64,000 bases of DNA, taken from Pelobates cultripes. Lineage: Eukaryota > Chordata > Amphibia > Anura > Pelobatidae. The number at the start of each line of letters is the position of its first letter. The first letter of the stretch is position 1. The notes beneath the pieces are model-generated. The model saw nothing but the letters and a program-made list of their open reading frames with translations, ran no database searches and was not told where the DNA came from. The translations under genes were made by a program, and so were the position numbers. The stretch lies in contig OW240918.1 in the NCBI GenBank assembly GCA_933207985.1, positions 116,640,497 through 116,704,496 on the forward strand. The letters run 5' to 3'. Shown one piece after another: positions 59,301 to 64,000 of this stretch.

Positions 59301-61087
59301 AACAGTTTGATACAAACTGGGGCTCTTCTATATGTCAGGGCAGTGCCACATCTTGGCAGCATTAATATGTAGTTAGCAGTTTTGCAAAATTAATGTCAAT
59401 GCTGTCCACTACAGTAGGTGATTGTCAGAGAGCACTCTTAGCCAATCTGGGTTGCTCGGATTATAATAAATTGACATTAATGATGACAAAGTGGTAATTA
59501 TCAATGTTTGTCGACGAGGGTAGCGGACTTTAAGAACCTGGAAGAGTCCTGGCTCATGATAAACTGTTCCTGTTTGATAGTAAAGGGACACCCGGGGCAC
59601 CTACATAGTGCATGTGATGGTATTGGCCTCATCGTGCTATGTTTTTTCTGTAGGGTCAAAAAGCATAGTCCCGCCACCATAGCGACACCTCCCCTTTTGC
59701 AAGACATCTTCCTGATTGGAATATAAACAGTGTAGCTCAGCCAATGAGCGATCACAGTAGATATCACAGGTCAATTATTATTTGTATAGTATGTTCAAAT
59801 ACATTCTAAGGGGAAAGGGGTCAGTTAGTAGGAAGACAGTGATTAGCTGTAGGGTAGAGTCAAGTCAGCAGCTCAGCTCACAATAATCTTCCATTGACTT
59901 AGTACTTCTACTAATGAGACTGTTTTTTAAATTAGCTAAGGGTGAAGGTGGTGTTCCACTGCAGAAAGGTGCAAACCCCTGCATTGCTGGACTTAGCTCA
60001 AGGCAGCGAGCTTTTAGCTCTCATCTGGAACCGCAGGATGCCAGTTACCACCTGTATAAATTCTCAAAGCATTAGCAAACATTTTGCTTACAGTGGGTGA
60101 GCACCAGGGCACTTCTGATGCCATAATTATAGCGCAGTGGTTATGGTGCCTTGAGTGTCCTTTTAACCCCTTAAGGACACATGACATGTCATGATTCCCT
60201 TTTATTCCAGAAGTTTGGTCCTTAAAGGGTTAAACATTGCCACTACACTGACTGGTTGTTTATCTTGCTAGGTTTCATTACCAGAAATAAACAATACAGT
60301 GTTTCTCCCCACAGGTCTGTAACAAAAACACAAACATGCTTTAACGGGTAACAGATAAAGAATTGCAGCGGCAGGGTGGCGGGTGACAGATAGGGAGCTG
60401 ATAAAAAAAGGTGGAGTCTTTAAGACTCCACCTTGGTTCCACACAACCACAGATTTTTGTTATTCTGTAGAAACTTGTTTCAGTTTACGGTTAGCCTCGC
60501 ATGTTCATGTCTCACGCACAGGCATAGCAGCCAGCAACTAGCGGTAAGTCAGCCTAGACACTGAACCACTAGCACATATGTATTGCCACTTTGCGGACAT
60601 ATTTACCCTTCTATATTTACGTGCACATGCTTGAAAATGCCTAGAACACGTTCCTTCACCTCAGTACATTAAATGAAGCAGTCACTCACGAGAGAATGTA
60701 TTGCTGTTATCGTACTATGCTTATTTATCCTATTTTTGCTGATATATATTTATCGTTTTCTCTGTAATGTACTCACTTTGCTTAAAAAAAACCAAAGATT
60801 GACGACAACAAAAAAAGTTCAAACAAATTATCTGTCACAATTGTGCATCCTTTGTTACCGAGTCTCTTTTAAACATGATCCCCAATGAGTCTCTATTCGC
60901 ATTGCAGGTTCTTCTAGCGACAAATGTTGGGATGATAAACATTGACAGACAGGATATTTTTGGAAAGACGGCTTTGCATTATGCTATGGAAAATGATAAC
61001 AACAAGACGATGAAATTACTGTTGAACAATGGCGCAAAGCCAGAATTTCCTGATGAAAATTCCAAAACTCTCTGGATGTTACATTGA
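35295..61087 (+). CDS. PLAT (LH2) domain and ankyrin-repeat protein, 14 exons, unnamed
   Basis: I do not recognise a named orthologue. Fourteen exons with GT/AG borders and matching phases join to 2703 nt (900 aa): 35295-35347, 35904-35994, 37898-38092, 38923-38975, 43838-43952, 45567-45675, 46408-46571, 48273-48458, 48688-48766, 52303-52473, 52927-54014, 56068-56216, 58361-58430 and 60908-61087. Residues 1-260 are basic, with no clear domain. Residues about 272-388 form a PLAT/LH2 beta-sandwich, from YKITIHTGS to FHCNKWLSSF. Residues about 406-768, mostly one exon, are Ser-, Asp-, Glu- and Asn-rich and look disordered. Residues about 780-895 hold about three ankyrin repeats, with GKTLLHHAARQGS and GKTALHYAMENDN. 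No signal peptide or membrane segment is evident. The ATG has a good Kozak context (G at -3 and +4). PLAT and ankyrin modules bind lipids or proteins; the role, possibly ciliary from the promoter, is inferred. Confidence 0.85.
35904..35994 (+). CDS. PLAT/ankyrin gene exon 2
   Basis: A polypyrimidine tract and TTGCAG precede 91 nt beginning KYYVEVLRKEVGFDL. The donor is CCAA|GTAAGT. Phase fits both neighbours. Confidence 0.8.
36071..36150. mobile_element. 80-bp palindromic TTAA MITE, copy 1
   Basis: It runs from TTAACCCCTTAAGGACC to GTCCTTAAGGGGTTAA. The right-hand TTAA doubles as the left end of the next T2 element. Copies lie at 57916-57990 and 60163-60233. Confidence 0.85.
36147..36741 (+). 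mobile_element. T2-like MITE in intron 2 of the PLAT/ankyrin gene
   Basis: It starts TTAAAGCAACACTGTCACC and ends GAGTGTCCTTTTAA. It shares its first TTAA with the 80-bp palindrome just before it. Confidence 0.6.
36795..37154. repeat. Dispersed repeat related to 57016-57280
   Basis: Contains AAACATGCGTGTATTTTTTC and GCATTTGCAAGCCCTCCCCT, both echoed near 57067-57180. Confidence 0.5.
37155..37631 (+). mobile_element. T2/Kolobok-like MITE, copy G, intron 2
   Basis: TTAAAGGGACACTGTATGC at the left and CACTATAGGATCCCTTTAA at the right, TTAA at both ends. The end hairpin (GCCAGGAAAAC / GTTTTCCTGGC) is at the right, so it is inverted relative to copy A. Confidence 0.75.
37898..38092 (+). CDS. PLAT/ankyrin gene exon 3
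   Basis: Acceptor TAAACAG and donor AAG|GTAAAC bound 65 codons, beginning LSKGHAPHRIQRIKK. It is strongly basic. Confidence 0.8.
38923..38975 (+). CDS. PLAT/ankyrin gene exon 4
   Basis: A long T-rich tract and ACAG precede 53 nt encoding DLNTANNIYPRRVYVRP. The donor is CAG|GTATTA, phase 2. Confidence 0.75.
40250..41330 (+). repeat. Purine-rich minisatellite in intron 4
   Basis: Imperfect units of roughly 30-36 bp built on ACATGGAGAGGCTGGGGAGG and GGGACAAAGAGACACACAG. A unit with CTCCTCTACCGCGGCTC occurs at about 40210 and 40586. The long Pro/Ser-rich minus-strand frame over this block is a translation of the repeat. Strand asymmetry (G+A on plus) is extreme. Confidence 0.85.
41795..42215 (+). 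repeat. GT-rich minisatellite in intron 4
   Basis: Repeats of GTGTGTCTGTCAGTGTGTGT and GTCTGTGAGTAAGTGAGTG with a G-rich tail at 42265-42303. Related in style, not in unit, to 1380-2400. Confidence 0.85.
42596..43054 (-). mobile_element. T2/Kolobok-like MITE, copy E, intron 4
   Basis: It begins TTAAAGGACCACTATAGGC and ends CACTATAGTGGTCCTTTAA with TTAA at each end. The orientation is opposite to copy A, as the end hairpin is on the right. Confidence 0.85.
43838..43952 (+). CDS. PLAT/ankyrin gene exon 5 (NAGNAG acceptor)
   Basis: The acceptor is TAGCAG, so splicing at 43835 or 43838 would add or drop one residue (Ser) in frame. It encodes SDLEEISSHLYETSPPD and onward. The donor is ACT|GTAAGT. 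Confidence 0.8.
44320..44577 (+). pseudogene. CR1 LINE 3' end fragment, intron 5
   Basis: It matches the last ~250 bp of the copy at 5826-7201, for example AGTCTTAAATTAGAGG, AAGTATTACTTTACTGAG and GACTAGATGGGCCG, ending TCTATGTCTATGTTTC. It follows a hAT-like start CAGGGGTAGACAACC (44306). Too short and broken to code. Confidence 0.8.
45567..45675 (+). CDS. PLAT/ankyrin gene exon 6
   Basis: Acceptor CCTATAG and donor AGAA|GTAAGT bound 109 nt encoding TSGKPHQRVPTSHKEK and a Ser/Gln-rich tail. Confidence 0.8.
46408..46571 (+). CDS. PLAT/ankyrin gene exon 7
   Basis: Acceptor TGTTTTAG opens 164 nt containing SSSKTKVDRPRYSLCLKIPS. The donor is ACA|GTAAGT. Other nearby AGs (GGTAG, TAG) could give small variants, but only the first keeps phase with the preceding exon without loss. 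Confidence 0.75.
47445..47950. mobile_element. MITE with CATGGTGG-type ends, intron 7
   Basis: Starts near GGGTTATTCCAACTC and ends GAAGTGGTCATGGTGGTTGG then TATAACAC. A GC-rich middle resembles that of T2-like elements. Boundaries are approximate. Confidence 0.4.
48273..48458 (+). CDS. PLAT/ankyrin gene exon 8 (first half of PLAT domain)
   Basis: Acceptor TTCTACAG and donor GACAG|GTACAT bound 62 codons. It contains VEYKITIHTGS and KQVLLITLIGEKGRTEK, the first strands of a PLAT fold. Confidence 0.9.
48688..48766 (+). CDS. PLAT/ankyrin gene exon 9 (middle of PLAT domain)
   Basis: Acceptor CTTTTAAG and donor GCAA|GTAAGA bound 79 nt encoding VDIFNLKTKNVGKLKYVIIR and onward. This is the PLAT strand that ends in a conserved hydrophobic/Arg pattern. 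Confidence 0.9.
49347..50906 (-). mobile_element. Full-length Tc1/mariner element
   Basis: Both ends carry the inverted repeat CAGGGAGTGCAGAATTATTA, flanked by TA on each side (49345-49346 and 50907-50908). At 1560 bp it is the normal size for Tc1. The transposase frame is on the minus strand. Confidence 0.93.
49674..50688 (-). pseudogene. Tc1 transposase, frameshifted
   Basis: The frame opens MGQKKDLTGSEKSKIVRYLA with a helix-turn-helix DNA-binding region, continues through VLWTDEMRVSLDG (first catalytic Asp), then shifts near 50100. A later frame contains SPDLNPIENLWSIIKCEI (last catalytic block) and ends GGYIGH. The middle catalytic Asp region falls among the frameshifts (about 50110-49900). 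The whole would be about 340 aa. It cannot make active transposase as it stands. Confidence 0.9.
52303..52473 (+). CDS. PLAT/ankyrin gene exon 10 (end of PLAT domain)
   Basis: Acceptor TCTTTAAG and donor ATAG|GTAAGG bound 171 nt with FYCRDIIVKK and YIFHCNKWLSS, the typical C-terminal PLAT signature of an aromatic, then C, then W. Confidence 0.9.
52927..54014 (+). CDS. PLAT/ankyrin gene exon 11 (large disordered exon)
   Basis: This 1088-nt exon is the largest in the gene. It opens with a Lys-rich stretch and continues as a Ser/Asp/Glu/Asn-rich segment that includes SLGDGDESIYVSDTTLEED. The donor is AGG|GTAAAA. Low complexity and acidic character suggest a disordered linker. Confidence 0.9.
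54486..54640 (+). mobile_element. T2-like MITE, 5' fragment, intron 11
   Basis: TTAAAGGGACACTATAGTC begins a copy of the family intact at 55304-55852, lost after about 155 bp. Confidence 0.65.
55304..55852 (+). mobile_element. T2-like MITE, copy H, intron 11
   Basis: TTAAAGGAACACTATTGTC to GGCTATAGTGTCCCTTTAA with TTAA duplications. The ends form a long imperfect hairpin (AACAACTTTAGCTTAATGAA against TTCATTAAGCTAAAGTTGTT). It is the reference copy for fragments at 1030, 10491-11336 and 54486. Confidence 0.85.
56068..56216 (+). CDS. PLAT/ankyrin gene exon 12
   Basis: Acceptor ATTCCTAG and donor CTCAG|GTACAG bound 149 nt. It contains HIFQIALAAITNNDTTELKN, a helical pair leading into the ankyrin repeats. 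Confidence 0.85.
57016..57915. repeat. Old dispersed repeat split by a T2 insertion
   Basis: 57016-57278 and 57801-57915 are the two parts of a repeat seen unbroken at 3986-4135. The break is at the TTAA where copy F inserted. Confidence 0.7.
57279..57800 (-). mobile_element. T2/Kolobok-like MITE, copy F, intron 12
   Basis: TTAAAGGGACACTCCAGGC to CTGGAGTTTCCCCTTAA, TTAA at both ends. Same subfamily as copy D, opposite orientation. Confidence 0.85.
57916..57990. mobile_element. Palindromic TTAA MITE, copy 2
   Basis: TTAACCCCTTAAGGACC to TTAAGGGGTTAA. Its left TTAA is also the right end (GTGTCCCTTTAA) of the older repeat before it. Confidence 0.8.
58361..58430 (+). CDS. PLAT/ankyrin gene exon 13 (ankyrin repeat)
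   Basis: Acceptor CCTGTAG and donor CCAG|GTAATG bound 70 nt encoding DKEGKTLLHHAARQGSDNIC, a classical ankyrin consensus (G-T-L-H-A-A). Confidence 0.9.
58881..59155 (+). mobile_element. MITE in intron 13, T2-like
   Basis: Starts TTAAAGGGTTACTCCAGGT; the right end near 59140 reads GGTTGGAGTAACCATTTAGG, inverted to the start. The right TTAA has decayed. Confidence 0.6.
60163..60233. mobile_element. Palindromic TTAA MITE, copy 3
   Basis: TTAACCCCTTAAGGACAC to GGTCCTTAAAGGGTTAA, inverted relative to copies 1 and 2. It also abuts a T2-like end (GAGTGTCCTTTTAA) on its left. Confidence 0.8.
60908..61087 (+). CDS. PLAT/ankyrin gene exon 14 (ankyrin repeats, stop)
   Basis: Acceptor ATTGCAG opens 60 codons with VLLATNVGMINIDRQDIFGK and TALHYAMENDNNKTMKLLLN, ending LWMLH and TGA at 61085-61087. 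A donor-like AG|GTAAAG lies 35 bases past the stop (61123), and an AATAAA lies at 61833-61838. The last repeat stops abruptly; one base of frameshift would give the more ankyrin-like ending LDVTLR. Confidence 0.85.
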   Translation, partial: VLLATNVGMINIDRQDIFGKTALHYAMENDNNKTMKLLLNNGAKPEFPDENSKTLWMLH

Positions 61088-61157
61088 GATAAATACAAGA
61101 GAAGTGATGATAATGCAAGGAGGTAAAGAAAACTTAAAGCTTGCTCAATCTACGGAA

Positions 61158-61213
61158 TAATAAGCGCTACGGAATCTGTTGCCGCTCTATAAATGGCAAT
61201 AATAATAATAATC
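61158..61213 (+). repeat. SINE/LINE tail (GCGCTACGGAATCTGTTG) with AAT repeat
   Basis: Short relative of the modules at 10430-10490 and 13120-13170, ending in (AAT)n. It lies just after the donor-like site at 61123, in the presumed 3' UTR. Confidence 0.6.
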
Positions 61214-61419
61214 CTCTACCATTTATAATGTTCAGTGTTTTTAGATCACCTTATGTTCTTGGTACCAATAAGCTTATCTTTCTACACGGTAAATAGAAAG
61301 GTCGCCACATTTGACTTGTGCTCTATGCCAACATGGGGAGCCGGAAGAAGAGGCATCATCTCTATTTAATGTATTTAACTTTATAATTTAAAAAAAAAAA
61401 AAGAAAATTGTAAGCATTA

Positions 61420-61421
<2 letters not shown>

Positions 61422-61494
<73 letters not shown>
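61422..61494. repeat. (GT)n(AT)n microsatellite
   Basis: About 42 bp of GT repeats (61422-61463) run directly into about 31 bp of AT repeats. It is probably within or just past the 3' UTR of the PLAT/ankyrin gene. Confidence 0.95.
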
Positions 61495-61498
<4 letters not shown>

Positions 61499-61832
61499 AA
61501 TATATATATCAGGGCAGAGCTTAGAATTTGCTGCGCATAGAGAAGCTAAAAGCATGAATATATCATAGGGTATATGTTTTCATAAAACAAACAAAAAAAT
61601 ACCAAAACACACGGTAATCAAGTATATAGGACCTAGGCTAAAAGAATCTCACCGGTCTAATGGTAGAATTCAAATAATTTTGTTTCCACAGAGACTAAGT
61701 CTATCTGCCATGCAGGTGAGAAATATATGGACACAAAGTTGTAGAATATTGCATATTCTATTATGTGTGCTTTGGAGTTAATTTTAATTTTGTAGACATT
61801 TTACTGCAGAACTTCATTTTACTATACCTTGT

Positions 61833-61838
61833 AATAAA
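61833..61838 (+). terminator. Candidate polyadenylation signal AATAAA
   Basis: First clear AATAAA after the stop codon at 61087. It would give a 3' UTR of about 0.77 kb. Another lies near 63048. Confidence 0.4.
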
Positions 61839-62386
61839 TAACCATAAATTCATACAAAAGGATTCATTTTTTTTTTTAGGTCAGAGCAATAACTAGTACG
61901 TATGTTATGATGTTATGAAACTACGCTATTTTCCGATTTTAATTGATCGTCCAGTCGTTCTCTGAAATCTGAGAAAAGCACAGACTATTTTATCTAAAGG
62001 TCATTCAGGGTAATCACCAATAATGTTTAATCAGTTTACAGAACTAATCTATTAATATGTGTATATATTATCATGTAAGTGCATAGTCCAGTAACCTTGA
62101 CAAAGAGCCCAGATGAAGAGATAGGGGCTTGTTTGTGCAAACCCATTTTGTAGTTTTTTTTTACCTGTTTATTTTAAATTAATAACTGTAGAATCCTTTG
62201 TCTGTAACTGTCCATGCTGTATATGATTTGCAATACATTTTTGTCACATAAGTAGCTGTCATGAACTTAGTCACTATTGCTATAGAAAGATGCAGAAATG
62301 GGGCATGTGTGCCAATATGTTATGCAGTTTACTTTTCAAAATTTAAAGTATTTATTATGTTTTCTTTCATTTTCTTTTCTTATTAG

Positions 62387-62482
62387 GTGAATATATCCAA
62401 AAATACAAAGAATGAAGTTCAATCTAGACCAAGAGAAGAAACAATTTCTGAATCTGAGCTAGCCCTTATTATCCAGTTCTAA
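62387..62482 (+). other. Possible alternative terminal exon of the PLAT/ankyrin gene
   Basis: A long pyrimidine tract and TTATTAG precede a 32-codon open stretch (VNISKNTKNEVQSRPREETI and onward) ending in TAA at 62480-62482. It could be a second terminal exon or an untranslated exon spliced from the donor at 61123. The coding frame does not connect cleanly to exon 14, so the call is weak. Confidence 0.3.
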
Positions 62483-62869
62483 TACAATGTATGTATCTCA
62501 AAGTCTAATCTTAATATATTAATCCTTTGTATAAAGAGACTTTTTAAAAATCACCTTCTAGTTCTCTCACACAAAGCATATTTACATACGCTTGGTATTT
62601 TTATACTCTGTCCCTTTAAATACTATTTTCTGTCTCTAGTGAACTCTCAGTTGATCAGAGGCACTACCATACTTTTTCAGCTTCATATGTGGGTTCTTAA
62701 AAAGCTTTAGCAGTAAGTGGACCTCTAGTTTACTAAAAGAAGCCGGAAAACCCTTTGAGGTGCATTGCATTAAACGTGTTCTTGGGACCAATGGGTAATA
62801 CTTAAATCAAAGAACACTTGCAAATAGCTTTTGCTTCTGGGATATAACCAAAGTGGTTTTGTAATTTTT

Positions 62870-64000
62870 CACATACTTTAACAATGCTGCATTTAAGTAT
62901 TCACCCTTCTTGGATGATTCCACATTTTGAAGTTTAGCAGTTTCAAGCTAAAATTGCTTTAATTAGATTTTTATCATTTCATTTACACAACGCACAATAC
63001 ACTTTGAAGGTGCAAAATGTTTTACAATATCTAACTTAAATAGAAAATAAAATGCCTTTTATTGCATTCACTCCAGTTCTTATGAACCCCCTGAAATAGC
63101 TTTAGTGATCTTTTATTATGTTCTGGAGAAGCGTCAATGACAAAATATCTCGGATATATGACATCCTCTGAATACAGATTATAAAATATTGAAGGAATAT
63201 GGCACAAACATGCTCCTGCCTAGAAATGGCCATCTACCAAAAGCAGGCAGAGAAGCACGCAAGTTGACAATGGTAACTTTGAAAGAGATGTGCAACCAAA
63301 ATAGGAAAACATGTCCAGTAGACCAGCATTACCTGGACACTCCATAACGCTGAGCTTCATGGATGTGTAATAAGCAAAATAAAAACATATCAGATTTTGC
63401 AAGGTACATGAGAGACATAGCAAACATGGAAGAAGGTTCTCATGTTCTGATTAAAGGAACACTACAGTCGCCAGAACAACTACAGCAAGAGGGGATATAT
63501 AGTGTTTTTTGTTTGTGTTCCTGACCCTTTAGTGTTCCCTTATTTAAAAAAAAAAAATTACTTTTTAGCTTTAGCTGAAAATGCCACATGTGACACAAAG
63601 CCAACACTATAGATCAGCCAACAAATTATAAGTGATAAAGCCGGTTAAGATGATAAAACCGATGGAGAATGAGGGCTAAACCAATGGAGCCAAATACAGG
63701 ATAATTCTAGAATAAAACATTTTTTAGCCTGCAAGAGACCTGCAACTGGGTTGCACGTTGTTATCCTTACCTTTCCGGCAGAATAATGACCCTAAACACA
63801 CACATATACAATAATGTGTTTTAAAACAAGAACGTGCATGTCTTAGGATAGTCCAGCCAAAGCCCAGATCTCAATCAATCTAAGAATCTGTGAAAAATCA
63901 TACTCACCAAAAGGTCCCCATCAGACATGACAAAGCTTTTGCAAGAAAAAAAACTGGTCGAAACTTATCTCAAAATAAATATAGTTACAATTACAGCTAA
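62870..64000 (+). pseudogene. Decayed Tc1/mariner element, plus strand, cut by window end
   Basis: AAGTATTCACCCTTCTTGGA resembles the end region of a Tc1 family common in frogs. Further on, GAATATGGCACAAAC and CCTAGAAATGGCCATCTACC match a conserved transposase stretch, and near 63770-63800 the plus strand reads QNNDPKHT, the middle catalytic block. Many stops and shifts. The T2-like fragment at about 63453-63545 interrupts it. Confidence 0.65.

Overview
The window is nuclear DNA of a vertebrate, almost certainly a frog. Protein-coding sequence is confined to short exons with GT/AG borders. The background is packed with repeats typical of anuran genomes: T2/Kolobok-like MITEs with TTAAAGG ends at TTAA targets, CR1 and L1 LINEs, Tc1/mariner and hAT elements, and GT-rich minisatellites. 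The species cannot be told from sequence alone.

Two host genes were reconstructed by hand, both with consistent exon phases. COQ7 (minus strand, six exons, 21095-35070, 224 aa) encodes the mitochondrial di-iron hydroxylase of ubiquinone synthesis. All six metal ligands are present, at a constant +7 offset from the human numbering as I recall it. An unnamed PLAT (LH2) plus ankyrin-repeat gene (plus strand, fourteen exons, 35295-61087, 900 aa) starts 224 bp away, head to head. The shared promoter holds a CRE palindrome, an ETS core and a near-consensus RFX X-box (35244-35257) 37 bp before the second gene's ATG. The X-box makes a ciliary role for this undescribed protein a testable idea.

Layout: 1-21 kb is gene-poor and repeat-rich. 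It holds a hAT-like element swollen by GT minisatellites, telomere-like repeats, three T2 MITEs, a broken CR1 LINE, another LINE fragment, a palindromic hAT MITE nested in a T2 element, and a 1.08 kb insertion with 321-bp inverted arms, 15-bp target duplications and a hammerhead-like motif. 21-35 kb is COQ7; its 9.1-kb first intron holds a nearly intact 5.85-kb L1 with a 15-bp target duplication, itself inside an older MITE. 35-61 kb is the PLAT/ankyrin gene, with purine-rich and GT minisatellites in intron 4 and a Tc1 element nested in a hAT element in intron 9. 61-64 kb holds the 3' flank, a TG/TA microsatellite, a possible extra terminal exon and a decayed Tc1 copy.

The two host genes share a promoter but no obvious pathway: COQ7 is mitochondrial, while the partner carries protein- or lipid-binding (PLAT) and protein-binding (ankyrin) modules. 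No tRNA, rRNA or CRISPR was seen.
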